The translations under genes and the position numbers were made by a program. From assembly GCA_002937895.1 (NCBI GenBank), contig PTKV01000005.1, forward strand, positions 19,331 through 83,330: a stretch of 64,000 nt of DNA. Reading direction: 5' to 3'. Origin of the DNA: Alphaproteobacteria bacterium MarineAlpha5_Bin9 (GTDB lineage Bacteria; Pseudomonadota; Alphaproteobacteria; HIMB59; GCA-002718135). Below, one piece after another: positions 53,366 through 63,047 of the stretch. Positions within the stretch are counted from its first letter, which is position 1, and each line of letters begins with the position of its first letter. The notes beneath the pieces are model-generated. The model searched no databases and was not told the DNA's origin. It saw only the letters and a list, made by a program, of their open reading frames with translations.

Positions 53366-54979
53366 TTATGAAACACATGCTTTGATAAAAGATACAAATA
53401 AAGGATGTGGCTGTAAAGGTCTAGACTTTAATTCAGGATGAAATTGAACACCAACAAACCACTTGTTTTTGTTATATTCTAATATTTCTGGTAAAATTTT
53501 ATTAGGAGACATGCCAGAAAAATTAAAGCCTTGTTTATTAAATTTAGAAATATATTGTGTGTTGACTTCGTATCTATGTCTGTGTCTTTCAAATATTTTA
53601 GTTTTTTTATATATTTTATAAGCAAAAGTATTTTTAGAAATTATACATGGATAAGAACCTAATCTCATAGTTCCTCCTTTTTGACTTTTAATAGATCTCT
53701 GTATTTTTTTATTACCCTTTTGCCATTCAGTCATCAAACCAACAACTTTATGTTTTGTGTTAGTGAATTCAGATGAATCTGAATTTTTTAATTTTAAAAC
53801 ATTTCTTGCAATCTCTATTATTGCAAGTTGCATACCTAGACATATTCCAAAAAAAGGAATATTATTATTTCTAGCAAATTTTATACTTTCTATTTTTCCA
53901 GAAATTCCTCTTTTACCAAATCCACCAGGAACAAGTATGCCATCAACATTTTTAATAGAATTAATAATTTGATTTGAACTTGATTTTTCAGAATTTATCC
54001 ATTTGATTATTACTTTTGTATTGTTTGCTAAACCTCCATGAATCAAAGCTTCAGATAGAGATTTATAACTATCCTTTAAATTAGTATATTTGCCTACAAT
54101 AGCTATAGTAGTATGTTTTTTAGGATTTAAAATTTTTTTAACAACATTGTTCCAAGGCTTTAAATCTAATTTGTTTTTCTTTTTTTTATAATTTAATAAA
54201 GTTAGTAATGAAGTATCCAAACCCGCTTTATAATATATTGATGGGACTTGATAAATCGATTTTGCATCTAATGCTGGAATTACATTTTCTTTTTTAACAT
54301 TACAAAATTGAGAAATTTTATTTATAGCTTCTTTGCTAATTTGTCTATCACACCTACACATAATAATATCTGGTTGAATACCCGCATTTAATAATTCTTT
54401 TACTGAGTGTTGTGTGGGTTTAGTTTTAAGCTCATCTGCTGTAGTTATATAAGGAATATATGTCATATGAATATGACATGAAGAAATTTTATCAGTGCTA
54501 TTTCGTATTTGTCTTATTGTTTCTAAAAAAGGTAATGATTCTATATCTCCTACAGTTCCACCTATTTCACAAATAACAAAATCTTCGTTATTTAAATCAC
54601 TAAAAATAAAATTTTTAATTTCATTAGTTACATGAGGAATAACTTGTATTGTGGATCCTAAATATTTACCTCTTCTTTCTTTTTTTAAAACATTAGAAAA
54701 AATTTTTCCTGAAGAAGTGCTGTCTGTTTTTTTAGCATTAATATTTGTAAATCTCTCGTAATGTCCTAGATCCAAATCAGTTTCTGCGCCATCTTCAGTT
54801 ACAAATACTTCTCCATGTTGATATGGACTCATTGTTCCTGGATCAACATTTAAATAAGGATCTAATTTTCTTAATCTAACTTTAAAATTTCTTAACTGAA
54901 GAAGGGAGCCTAAAGAAGCTGAAGCCAGACCTTTTCCTAAAGAAGACGAAACTCCCCCCGTAATAAAAACAAAATGCAT
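53366..54979 (-). CDS. pyrG: CTP synthase
   Basis: 537 aa. Synthetase domain: GGVSSSLGKGLASASLG, LDPYLNVDPGTMSP and CEIGGTVGDIESLPF. Glutaminase domain: FFGICLGMQLA (nucleophile Cys) and VQFHPELKS. Aminates UTP to CTP. Conserved order tpiA-secG-pyrG-kdsA-eno. Followed one base later by kdsA. Confidence 0.98.
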   Translation of the reverse strand: MHFVFITGGVSSSLGKGLASASLGSLLQLRNFKVRLRKLDPYLNVDPGTMSPYQHGEVFVTEDGAETDLDLGHYERFTNINAKKTDSTSSGKIFSNVLKKERRGKYLGSTIQVIPHVTNEIKNFIFSDLNNEDFVICEIGGTVGDIESLPFLETIRQIRNSTDKISSCHIHMTYIPYITTADELKTKPTQHSVKELLNAGIQPDIIMCRCDRQISKEAINKISQFCNVKKENVIPALDAKSIYQVPSIYYKAGLDTSLLTLLNYKKKKNKLDLKPWNNVVKKILNPKKHTTIAIVGKYTNLKDSYKSLSEALIHGGLANNTKVIIKWINSEKSSSNQIINSIKNVDGILVPGGFGKRGISGKIESIKFARNNNIPFFGICLGMQLAIIEIARNVLKLKNSDSSEFTNTKHKVVGLMTEWQKGNKKIQRSIKSQKGGTMRLGSYPCIISKNTFAYKIYKKTKIFERHRHRYEVNTQYISKFNKQGFNFSGMSPNKILPEILEYNKNKWFVGVQFHPELKSRPLQPHPLFVSFIKACVS

Positions 54980-55026
54980 TACGGAATTTACAGATATATG
55001 TTATAAATTAAAATTCAAGAAAATTA

Positions 55027-55347
55027 TTAATTAGTTTCAAGTATATTTGATTCTTGACTATCATCTTGTATTTTTTCTTCAGTTTGTATCTTAGGAAGAG
55101 CTTTCAAAACGTTTTTTTTTGAATTAATTGTAGCAGAAATTGTTAATATAATACTCATTATCATAAATAATGTAGCTGTTATAGCTGTTAATCTAGTTAA
55201 TAAGTTAGATGAACCTCTTGGAGTCATCAACCCTCCTAAACCTGTGCTTCCTCCAAGTCCTAATCCTTCATTATCAGAGCCTTGAAGTAAAACTAAAAAA
55301 ACCAATACTAAAGCTAGAATCAATTCAATTATAATTAATAAAGTCAT
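55027..55347 (-). CDS. secG: Preprotein translocase subunit SecG
   Basis: 106 aa. Helix 1 (IIIELILALVLVFLVLLQ), the conserved Gly-rich loop GLGGSTGLGGLMTPRGSSNLLTRLTA, helix 2, then an acidic, probably disordered tail. Part of SecYEG. ATG is 7 nt after a TATAAG element with a TTGATT -35. Confidence 0.95.
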   Translation of the reverse strand: MTLLIIIELILALVLVFLVLLQGSDNEGLGLGGSTGLGGLMTPRGSSNLLTRLTAITATLFMIMSIILTISATINSKKNVLKALPKIQTEEKIQDDSQESNILETN

Positions 55348-55354
55348 TGATGCC

Positions 55355-55382
55355 CTTATATTTATCTAAAAAACTTAATCAA
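55355..55382 (-). promoter_or_regulatory. secG promoter, leaderless spacing
   Basis: -35 TTGATT (55382-55377), 16-nt spacer, -10 TATAAG (55360-55355), then 7 nt to the ATG. No Shine-Dalgarno, although GGGC overlaps the short gap. Confidence 0.5.
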
Positions 55383-55390
55383 GATATATA

Positions 55391-56110
55391 TTAAAATTTA
55401 AGAATTTTATTGAATTCACTAATGTCTTTAGAGGCTCCACCTACTAAAAGACCATCTACACCTCTAAGATTTAAAATATCTGATGAATTTGATGAGTTTA
55501 CTGAACCACCGTATAAAACTTTAAAATTCATATTCTTTAAAACATTCTTTTTTATAAATAAATGAATATCACTAATCTCTTTTAATTTAGGTACTAATCC
55601 AGTACCAATGGCCCATCTAGGTTCATAAGCAATTATGATATTGTTTGTTTTTATGTTTTTGGGAATAGAGTTTATTATTTGTTTTCTTATTACTAATTTA
55701 GTTTGTTTTAGTTTTTTTTGTTTAAGAGTTTCACCAATACATAAAATTGGAGTAATTTCAGATTTTATACAAATATTTACTTTATGAAATATAATTTTTG
55801 AGTCCTCTCGAAAATATTTTCTTCTTTCAGAATGGCCAACAATACAAAAATCACAACCAATATCTTTTAAAATATCAATGTTGTTTTCACCTGTATATGC
55901 TCCTTTTGGATAAATTGAACAATCTTGACTGCCTTTAAATAATTTTTTTGTATTAATTGAATTAATAAATGGTGAAGGTGGACATAGAATAATTAATGAA
56001 TTTCTCTTATTAATTTTGATTTTTTGGAGATATTTTTTTAAAAAACGCAAAGAACCATTTGATTTCCAATTGGATATTATAATTTTCTTATTTTTAGGCA
56101 ATTTAATCAT
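55391..56110 (-). CDS. tpiA: Triosephosphate isomerase
   Basis: 239 aa. ISNWKSNG (catalytic Lys), CIVGHSERR (His), AYEPRWAIGTGL (Glu) and the phosphate loop YGGSVNSSNSSD are intact. Preceded by the ribosome-binding-like AAAGGAAA, one of few clear ones here. Divergent from ppiD over 56 nt. Confidence 0.97.
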   Translation of the reverse strand: MIKLPKNKKIIISNWKSNGSLRFLKKYLQKIKINKRNSLIILCPPSPFINSINTKKLFKGSQDCSIYPKGAYTGENNIDILKDIGCDFCIVGHSERRKYFREDSKIIFHKVNICIKSEITPILCIGETLKQKKLKQTKLVIRKQIINSIPKNIKTNNIIIAYEPRWAIGTGLVPKLKEISDIHLFIKKNVLKNMNFKVLYGGSVNSSNSSDILNLRGVDGLLVGGASKDISEFNKILKF

Positions 56111-56166
56111 AATTTTAATTTCCTTTATAGAGTCTATTATTATAGAAGCAAGTTTGAATTAATAAT

Positions 56167-57999
56167 ATGAGAAGTTTTAGAAAATCGTGGATTGGAATAG
56201 TTTTAGTAATACTGTTCACAGCGAGTTTATTTTTTTGGAGACAGGGTTCATATATATCCAATATATTAAACTCTGATAATGTTATAGCTAAAGTAGGAAA
56301 TACAAGTATAAGCACAAGCAAATTCAATAGAGTATTAAATCTTAATATTAATCAATTTAATCAAATGATTGGCGAAACACTGAGTAGCCAACAAATCAAA
56401 GACTTCCAAATTCATAAACTTGCTTTAGGTGCTCTAATTAATGATGCTATATTTGAAAATGAATTTGAAAATTTAAATTTTTATTTAGATGATATAATTA
56501 TTGCAAAAAAAACAAAAGAGCAAATTCCAGGACTTTATGATACTAATAATCAATTAAATGAAGATTATCTAAATACTTTTTTATATGATCAAAAATTAAA
56601 AATTGAAGATATTGTTCAAATTATTAGTTATGAGACAAAAAATGATATATTTAATTCTACAATACTAGATATTAATTATCCTTTATTTTTTTCAAGTAAT
56701 CTAAATGATTATAATAATCATAAAAGAAATATTGATTTTATTAAAATACCGATTGATTTAATTGATTTAGAAAATTTTATTGAAAAAAATATAACTAATA
56801 AAGAAGAGTCAATAAAAGAATTTTATGAAATCAATAAAAATGATTACATGACAGATGAAAAAAGGGATATTAAATATATTTTAGTCAATAATAAAGAGTT
56901 CATTGATAATTTTATTCCAACAAATAATGAAATTTATGAATATTATAATTCTAATAAAAAAGAATTTTTGTTAAATGAATTAAGAACTTTTTATCAATTT
57001 AATTTTAAAAATAAAGAAGATGGAGAAAAATTTTATTCTGAAATAATAAGTCTAAATAATAACATCGAAATTATTCAACTTGCTGACTCAAAAAAATATA
57101 AATATAATAAGTTTGATAAAATTTCAAAAAATCAATTATCAGATGATATAGGTAATGAGTTATTTAAATTAAAAGATAATAAATTTTCTCCTATTTTTGA
57201 ATCTTCACTTGGGTATCATTTGATACTTTTAGAAGAAATTTTTCCTGAAAATCAATCTTCATTTGATGAAGTTAAAGATAATATTAAGCAAAATATAGCT
57301 AAAAATGATGTTCAAAGCTTCTTTATTGATTTAGAAAATAATATTTCTATAGATATTTTAGATGGTTTAAATTTAGAAGAATTATCAAAAAAATATGATT
57401 TAAAAATAAATTATTTAAATGAACAAACTATTGATGCATCTAATAATGAAGAAAATAACATTATTAATGAAATAATTACAAGTAGTTTTGAATCAAATCT
57501 TAATTATGTTAGCGATATTAAAAGAATATCAGATAATCAATTTTATTTATTTGAAGTATCAAAAGTAATTAAGTCTGAATATATTAAATATGAAAATATA
57601 AAACAATTAGTAAAAAATAATTGGATAAAAAATCAAAAAATTGAAAAAATAAAAAGTGATATAGATGAGCATGTAGATAGTAAAGATTTTTTAACTAAGC
57701 TAGAAAATAAATATAAAACTGAAATTAATAATTTAGATATTAGAAAAGTAAATAACGAAATTCCAAGAGATCTCATAATCGAAATATATAATAGTAGTTT
57801 AGATAAAATATCATATAGTTTTGATCAAGAAAATATATACATTAGTTTATTAAATAAAATCTTAATTGAAAAATCTAATAATAAAAATAAAATATCCTTA
57901 AATGATGAAATAAGAGAACTTTTATATGATGAACTTTATAAAAAAACAAATATAAGTACTAATGATCAATTACTAAATTCAATAGTTAATAATTTGTAA
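56167..57999 (+). CDS. ppiD: Periplasmic SurA/PpiD-type peptidyl-prolyl isomerase
   Basis: 610 aa. Single N-terminal anchor (~9-24, flanked by RKSW and RQG), then a SurA_N-like domain beginning at VIAKVGNTSISTSKFNRVLN, a central parvulin segment (~235-375, ending FESSLGYHLILLEEIFPE), and long helical chaperone arms. It assists folding of secreted and outer-membrane proteins. Its TAA shares a base with the trpE ATG, the standard alphaproteobacterial order. Confidence 0.9.
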   Translation: MRSFRKSWIGIVLVILFTASLFFWRQGSYISNILNSDNVIAKVGNTSISTSKFNRVLNLNINQFNQMIGETLSSQQIKDFQIHKLALGALINDAIFENEFENLNFYLDDIIIAKKTKEQIPGLYDTNNQLNEDYLNTFLYDQKLKIEDIVQIISYETKNDIFNSTILDINYPLFFSSNLNDYNNHKRNIDFIKIPIDLIDLENFIEKNITNKEESIKEFYEINKNDYMTDEKRDIKYILVNNKEFIDNFIPTNNEIYEYYNSNKKEFLLNELRTFYQFNFKNKEDGEKFYSEIISLNNNIEIIQLADSKKYKYNKFDKISKNQLSDDIGNELFKLKDNKFSPIFESSLGYHLILLEEIFPENQSSFDEVKDNIKQNIAKNDVQSFFIDLENNISIDILDGLNLEELSKKYDLKINYLNEQTIDASNNEENNIINEIITSSFESNLNYVSDIKRISDNQFYLFEVSKVIKSEYIKYENIKQLVKNNWIKNQKIEKIKSDIDEHVDSKDFLTKLENKYKTEINNLDIRKVNNEIPRDLIIEIYNSSLDKISYSFDQENIYISLLNKILIEKSNNKNKISLNDEIRELLYDELYKKTNISTNDQLLNSIVNNL

Positions 58000-59486
58000 T
58001 GCCTCTTTTAGATAAAAAAGGTTTTTTTAAAAAATATAATAAAAAAATATCACAAATAATTTCAACAGATTACATTGCTGATACAGATACACCTATTTCA
58101 GCATTATTAAAAATTTCAAAAAAAAATAACTATTCCTTTTTGTTAGAATCTGTAGAAGGTGGAAATCAAAGAGGTAGATATTCTTTATTAGGTTATGAGC
58201 CAGATTTAATATGGAAAGTAATAAATGGAAAAGTATCAATTATTTCTGATATAAAAAATGTTAATACAACAATTATTTCTAATTCAAAACCAATTCAATC
58301 ATTAAAAAAATTAGTTAATTTATCTAAAATTAAAAGAGACAAAAACTTATCTCCATATCCAATTTTAGTGGGTTATTTAGGTTATTCAATGATTCAATAT
58401 ATGGAAAAAATAAATATATCAAAAAAGGACAAATTAAATATACCTGAAGCATTTTTGATTAGACCAAAAATAGTTGCAGTATTTGATAATATTAAAGATA
58501 AAATTACAATTATGACTACAGTATATCATGATAATAATATTAAGGCAGAAGCAGCATATAAAAATGCAAATATTAGAATAGAATCATGTATTAAAAAACT
58601 AAATAAAACTTTATTAAAAAATTCTTCTAACAAAAATAAGAAAAATATAGGCCAAATTGAATCAAATTTTACTAAAAATCAATATTTTAAGATTTTGAAT
58701 AAGGCAAAAAAATATATTCGTAAAGGAGATATTTTTCAAGTAGTAACTTCACAAAGATTTAAATGTAATTATGATCTCTCTGCAACATCTTTATACAGAT
58801 CACTAAGAAGATTAAATCCTTCTCCTTTTTTAGTTAATCTTAATTTCAAAAATTTTGGCTTAGTGGCATCAAGTCCTGAAATTTTAGTTAGAGTTAGAAA
58901 TGGAAAAGTAATTATTAGACCTATTGCTGGAACAAGAAAAAGAGGTGGAAACGTTAAGGAAGATATAAAGCTAACAAATGAACTATTAAATGATAAAAAA
59001 GAATTAGCAGAACATTTAATGCTTTTAGATCTTGGAAGAAATGATGTGGGTAAAGTAAGTAAAACTGGATCAGTAAAGGTTAGTGAAAGAATGTTAGTAG
59101 AATATTATTCACATGTTATGCATATTGTTTCAAATGTTGAGGGAAAACTTGAAAAAAGTAAAGACTCTATCGACGCTTTAATTTCTGGTTTTCCTGCTGG
59201 AACTGTAAGTGGGGCTCCTAAAATAAGGGCAATGGAAATAATTGAAGAATTAGAAGATGAAAATAGAAGCTTTTATGGAGGGGCTATGGGTTATTTTGAC
59301 TCAAATGGTCAACTTGATTCATGCATAAGTTTGAGAACTGGACTAGTTAAAGATAAAAAACTGTACGTTCAAGCTGGTGGTGGTGTTGTGTTCGATTCAA
59401 ACAATCAAAAAGAATATGAAGAAACAATCAATAAAGCTAAAGCAATTTTCGTTGCTGCAAAAGATTCCTATAAATATTCATCATGA
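57999..59486 (+). CDS. trpE: Anthranilate synthase component I
   Basis: 495 aa. The feedback-binding FLLESVEGGNQRGRYSLLG near residue 45 is conserved, so tryptophan inhibition is expected. Chorismate-binding core: GDIFQVVTSQRF, RPIAGTRKRGG, DLGRNDVGKV, PAGTVSGAPKIRAM and GGAMGYFDSNG. Converts chorismate to anthranilate with TrpG. Overlaps ppiD by one base and trpG by 4 nt. Confidence 0.97.
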   Translation: MPLLDKKGFFKKYNKKISQIISTDYIADTDTPISALLKISKKNNYSFLLESVEGGNQRGRYSLLGYEPDLIWKVINGKVSIISDIKNVNTTIISNSKPIQSLKKLVNLSKIKRDKNLSPYPILVGYLGYSMIQYMEKINISKKDKLNIPEAFLIRPKIVAVFDNIKDKITIMTTVYHDNNIKAEAAYKNANIRIESCIKKLNKTLLKNSSNKNKKNIGQIESNFTKNQYFKILNKAKKYIRKGDIFQVVTSQRFKCNYDLSATSLYRSLRRLNPSPFLVNLNFKNFGLVASSPEILVRVRNGKVIIRPIAGTRKRGGNVKEDIKLTNELLNDKKELAEHLMLLDLGRNDVGKVSKTGSVKVSERMLVEYYSHVMHIVSNVEGKLEKSKDSIDALISGFPAGTVSGAPKIRAMEIIEELEDENRSFYGGAMGYFDSNGQLDSCISLRTGLVKDKKLYVQAGGGVVFDSNNQKEYEETINKAKAIFVAAKDSYKYSS

Positions 59487-60061
59487 TAATATTAATAGAT
59501 AATTATGATAGTTTTACTTATAATATTTATCATTATCTTGGTGAATTAGGTGCTAAAGTTAAAGTTTATAGAAATGATAAAATAACTATAGAACAAATAA
59601 TTAATTTGAAGCCTAAATCCATAATTCTGTCTCCAGGTCCTTGCACACCTGACGAAGCAGGAATATGTATAGATTTAGTTAAAAATTTATATAAAAAATA
59701 TTCAATCTTAGGGATATGTCTGGGACATCAAAGTATTGGACAGGCTTTTGGTGCAAATATAATTAAATGCGATGAAATCATGCATGGTAAAATATCAAAA
59801 ATTACACACTATAATAACAAAATTTTCAATAAGATAAAAAAAGATTTTTATGCAACTAGATATCATTCTTTAATAATTAAAAATTCAACAATTCATAAAG
59901 ACTTTAAAATTATTGCTAAAACAAAAAATAATATAATTATGGGTATCGCTCATAAACGTTATGAATTATATGGTTTACAATTTCATCCAGAAAGTATTGG
60001 AAGTGAAGATGGAAAACAAATATTTAAAAATTACCTGAAAATAATTAATTATGATAGTTAG
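59483..60061 (+). CDS. trpG: Anthranilate synthase glutamine amidotransferase
   Basis: 192 aa. IDNYDSFTYNIYHYLGELG, LSPGPCTPDEAG, GICLGHQSIGQAFG (nucleophile Cys) and LQFHPESIGSEDG complete the class I amidotransferase triad. Supplies ammonia to TrpE; may also serve PabB. Overlaps trpE by 4 nt and trpD by 11 nt. Confidence 0.97.
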   Translation: MIILIDNYDSFTYNIYHYLGELGAKVKVYRNDKITIEQIINLKPKSIILSPGPCTPDEAGICIDLVKNLYKKYSILGICLGHQSIGQAFGANIIKCDEIMHGKISKITHYNNKIFNKIKKDFYATRYHSLIIKNSTIHKDFKIIAKTKNNIIMGIAHKRYELYGLQFHPESIGSEDGKQIFKNYLKIINYDS

Positions 60062-61046
60062 AGATATTAAAAATAAAATTTTTAATTGTAATAATTTAAG
60101 TTTAAATGAATCTAAATTTATTTTTAACAAAATAATGGAAGGAAAATTATCTGAAATTGATATATCAGCTATATTAATTGGCTTAAAAATTAAAAAAGAA
60201 AAAATAGAAGAAATATTAGGTGCTGTAGAAATAATGAGAGAAAAATCTTTGAAAATAAAAGCACCAGAAAATTCAATTGATACTTGCGGTACTGGTGGAG
60301 ATATGAAGGGAACAATAAATATTTCTACAATTTCAGCAATTGTTGCAGCTAGCTCAGGAATTCCTGTTGCTAAACACGGTAATAGATCTATAAGTTCTAA
60401 ATCTGGATCTGCAGACTTTCTAGAAAAATTAGGTTATAAGATAAGTTCAGAAAAAAAAATAATAGAAGAATTACTAATTAAAAATAATTTTTGTTTTATG
60501 TTTGCTCAATATCACCATGAGGCAATGAAGCACGTAATAAATGTGAGAAAATCTCTAGAAACAAGAACTATATTTAATTTACTAGGTCCTTTAACAAACC
60601 CAGCATCTGCAAAAAAACAAATAATTGGTGTTTATGACGAAAAACTTACTAATACATTTTCTGAAGTTTTAAAAAGGTTGGGAAGTATTCATTCTTTGAT
60701 AGTTCATGGTAAAGAGGGTCTAGATGAAATTTCCTTGTCAGGACCAAGTATAATTTCAGAATTAAAGAATGATAAAATAAATAATTTTATATTTAAGCCT
60801 CAAGATTATGGATACGAATTAATAAACATAGATGATATTCGGGGTGGAGATGCTGAATATAATGTAAAAAAATTTTATGAGATGCTAGATGGAAAAAATA
60901 AAAATTTACAAAAAATTATTGAAATCAATGCAGGTGCAGCAATTTATGTCTCTGGAACTGTAAAATCATTACAAGAAGGATTCTTAAAAGCTAAATTTGT
61001 ATTAGATAATAATATTACCAAAAGTTATTTACCACAAATTTTATAA
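60051..61046 (+). CDS. trpD: Anthranilate phosphoribosyltransferase
   Basis: 331 aa. DTCGTGGDMKGTINISTISA (PRPP site), KHGNRSISSKSGSADFLE, MFAQYHHEAMKHV, and FNLLGPLTNPA are family signatures. Second step of the tryptophan pathway. Directly abuts trpC. Confidence 0.97.
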   Translation: MIVRDIKNKIFNCNNLSLNESKFIFNKIMEGKLSEIDISAILIGLKIKKEKIEEILGAVEIMREKSLKIKAPENSIDTCGTGGDMKGTINISTISAIVAASSGIPVAKHGNRSISSKSGSADFLEKLGYKISSEKKIIEELLIKNNFCFMFAQYHHEAMKHVINVRKSLETRTIFNLLGPLTNPASAKKQIIGVYDEKLTNTFSEVLKRLGSIHSLIVHGKEGLDEISLSGPSIISELKNDKINNFIFKPQDYGYELINIDDIRGGDAEYNVKKFYEMLDGKNKNLQKIIEINAGAAIYVSGTVKSLQEGFLKAKFVLDNNITKSYLPQIL

Positions 61047-61835
61047 ATGTCACAAATATTAAAAAAAATTATAGATAAAAAAAAAATAAAATTAGAATAT
61101 GATAAAAAGAAGTGTTCATTTAATAATTTAGAAAAATTATTAACTACAGAAAAAAGAAGAGATTTTAAAAAATTATTAGAAGATGGGAAAATAAACAAAA
61201 GAAATATTATAATTGGTGAAATAAAGAAACAAAGTCCAAGTGCTGGAATTATTATTGAGAACTATTTTCCAGAAAAAATTGCTATAGATTATCAAAAGGC
61301 AAACATTGATGCAATATCAATACTAACTGAAGAAAATTTTTTTAATGGTAGTATAGATGATTTATCTATTGTTAAAAAAAATTCAAAAATACCTATTTTG
61401 AGAAAAGATTTTATAATAGATGATTATCAGATTTTGCAAAGTAAAATTTATAATGCTGATGCAATACTTTTAATTTTGTCAATTCTGACTGACTCTCAAG
61501 TTAAAAAATTTATTAAAATTGCTTTAAAATATGATTTAGATTGTTTGGTTGAAGCTCATACATTAGAAGAAGTTAGAAGAGCAGTTAAAATAGGTTATCC
61601 AATTATTGGAATAAATAATAGAAACTTAAAAAACCTTAATATTGATTATAATAATTTAAAAAATCTACGAAAAATAATTCCAGATGAATTTACTATAGTT
61701 GCTGAAAGTGGTATAAAGGACAAAAATCAAATTATTGAATACAATGAAATTGGAATTTATAATTTTCTAATAGGAGAATCTATTTTAAAATCTAATAATT
61801 TTGAAAAAAAGATTAATGATTTAAAAAATCTATAA
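61047..61835 (+). CDS. trpC: Indole-3-glycerol phosphate synthase
   Basis: 262 aa. IIGEIKKQSPSAGII (catalytic Glu/Lys), SILTEENFFNGS, ILRKDFIIDDYQI, LVEAHTLEE, GINNRNLKN and VAESGI define IGPS. It is not fused to TrpF. With no trpF, trpA or trpB1 here, indole formation depends on genes elsewhere; trpB2 is at 14314-15678. Confidence 0.97.
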   Translation: MSQILKKIIDKKKIKLEYDKKKCSFNNLEKLLTTEKRRDFKKLLEDGKINKRNIIIGEIKKQSPSAGIIIENYFPEKIAIDYQKANIDAISILTEENFFNGSIDDLSIVKKNSKIPILRKDFIIDDYQILQSKIYNADAILLILSILTDSQVKKFIKIALKYDLDCLVEAHTLEEVRRAVKIGYPIIGINNRNLKNLNIDYNNLKNLRKIIPDEFTIVAESGIKDKNQIIEYNEIGIYNFLIGESILKSNNFEKKINDLKNL

Positions 61836-61840
61836 ATATT

Positions 61841-62308
61841 ATGATATCACACTTAAATAAAAAAAATAATCCAAATTATGTTGACATTTCAAAAAAAACA
61901 AAGAGTCATAGGTTTGCCAAGGCTAAAGGATTAGTTGTTTTTTCTAAAAAAACATTTTCAGAAATTAAAAATCTTAAAACAAAAAAAGGCTCTATTATTA
62001 ATATAGCATCTATTGCGGCTATTATTGGTGTAAAAAAAACAACAGAAATTATCCCATTAACTCACCCCATTTCTATTGATAACATTGATATAGATATAAA
62101 ATTAGATAAAGAAAATAAAACTATCATAGTCATTTGTTCTGTAAAAAGTTTTGCTAAAACTGGTGTTGAGATGGAGGCACTAAGTGGCGTATCTGCTGCT
62201 TGCCTTACTATTTACGATATGTGTAAAGCTATAGATAAAAAAATTAAAATCAGGAATATCCAACTGCTTGAAAAAAAAGGTGGTAAATCAGATTTTTTTA
62301 ACAAATAA
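61841..62308 (+). CDS. moaC: Cyclic pyranopterin monophosphate synthase
   Basis: 155 aa. SKKTKSHRFAKAKG, IPLTHPISIDNIDID and the catalytic EMEALSGVSAACLTIYDMCKAIDK are complete. It makes cPMP in molybdenum cofactor synthesis, needed by XdhB. Six nt after trpC. In many alphaproteobacteria moeA follows; here lexA does. Confidence 0.96.
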   Translation: MISHLNKKNNPNYVDISKKTKSHRFAKAKGLVVFSKKTFSEIKNLKTKKGSIINIASIAAIIGVKKTTEIIPLTHPISIDNIDIDIKLDKENKTIIVICSVKSFAKTGVEMEALSGVSAACLTIYDMCKAIDKKIKIRNIQLLEKKGGKSDFFNK

Positions 62309-62364
62309 TCTATTTTTTTTCCTAGTTTTTAGCCTATTTTAAAAAATTTGTTGAAACATTTTAG

Positions 62365-62379
62365 GAACATATATAGAAC
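62365..62379. promoter_or_regulatory. Alphaproteobacterial SOS box (LexA operator)
   Basis: GAAC-N7-GAAC, the reverse complement of the GTTC-N7-GTTC consensus recalled for alphaproteobacterial LexA. It ends one base before a first ATG and 6 nt before the preferred lexA start. TATAGA (62372-62377) and TTGAAA (62351-62356) suggest that it overlaps the -10 element. Confidence 0.85.
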
Positions 62380-62385
62380 ATGTAT

Positions 62386-63012
62386 ATGTTAACAAAAAAA
62401 CAAAAAGAACTATACGATTATCTTAATGATTATATAGCAAACAATCTAATTTCTCCCTCATTTGAAGAAATGAAAAAAGCAGTTAATTTAAAATCAAAAT
62501 CAGGGATACATAGATTAATTACTAGCTTAGAAGAAAGAGGTTTTATTAAAAGATTGAAACACAAAGCTAGGGCTATGGAAATAATAAAATCTTTTGAAAA
62601 AGATAATAAAAATAATAATGAAAATACTGTCTCAATACCTCTTATAGGCTCTATAGCTGCTGGTGATCCCTTAGAAGCTATAGAAAACCCAGAAGAATTA
62701 ATTGATGTTCCTTCAAATTTTATATCTCAACATTTTAAATATTTTGGTTTGAAAGTAAAAGGTCTTTCTATGATTGACAAAGGTATATTTGATGGAGATA
62801 TTGCGATAATCAAAAAAACTTCTAATGCTTCAAATGGCAATATTGCTGCAGTATTAACAAAAGACAATGAAATTACTCTTAAAACTATTCAAATTAAAGA
62901 TAAAAAAATATTTCTAATACCAGCTAATAAAAGTTACAAAGAAAAAGTATATAACTTGAATGAAATTGAAGTTCAAGGAATTCTTAGCGGACTTATAAGA
63001 AAATACAATTAA
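62386..63012 (+). CDS. lexA: SOS repressor LexA
   Basis: 208 aa from ATG at 62386 (MLTKKQKEL), which matches the usual alphaproteobacterial MLTRKQ start; an ATG at 62380 adds two residues. Winged-helix domain: PSFEEMKKAV, KSKSGIHRLITSLEERGFI. Self-cleavage site Ala-Gly in SIAAGDPLEA, catalytic Ser in GLSMIDKGI and Lys in TLKTI. Represses DNA-damage genes and itself through the adjacent operator. Confidence 0.96.
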   Translation: MLTKKQKELYDYLNDYIANNLISPSFEEMKKAVNLKSKSGIHRLITSLEERGFIKRLKHKARAMEIIKSFEKDNKNNNENTVSIPLIGSIAAGDPLEAIENPEELIDVPSNFISQHFKYFGLKVKGLSMIDKGIFDGDIAIIKKTSNASNGNIAAVLTKDNEITLKTIQIKDKKIFLIPANKSYKEKVYNLNEIEVQGILSGLIRKYN

Positions 63013-63032
63013 ATAATTATACCATTTTAATT

Positions 63033-63038
63033 TATAAT
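63033..63038 (+). promoter_or_regulatory. gltX -10 element, near-leaderless spacing
   Basis: TATAAT 9 nt before the gltX ATG; no Shine-Dalgarno. Motif only. Confidence 0.35.
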
Positions 63039-63047
63039 AAATAAAAT

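Noticed and set aside
53365..53397. Longer N-terminus for kdsA
   Set aside because: Lies within the pyrG C-terminus; the ATG at 53364 matches known KdsA starts.
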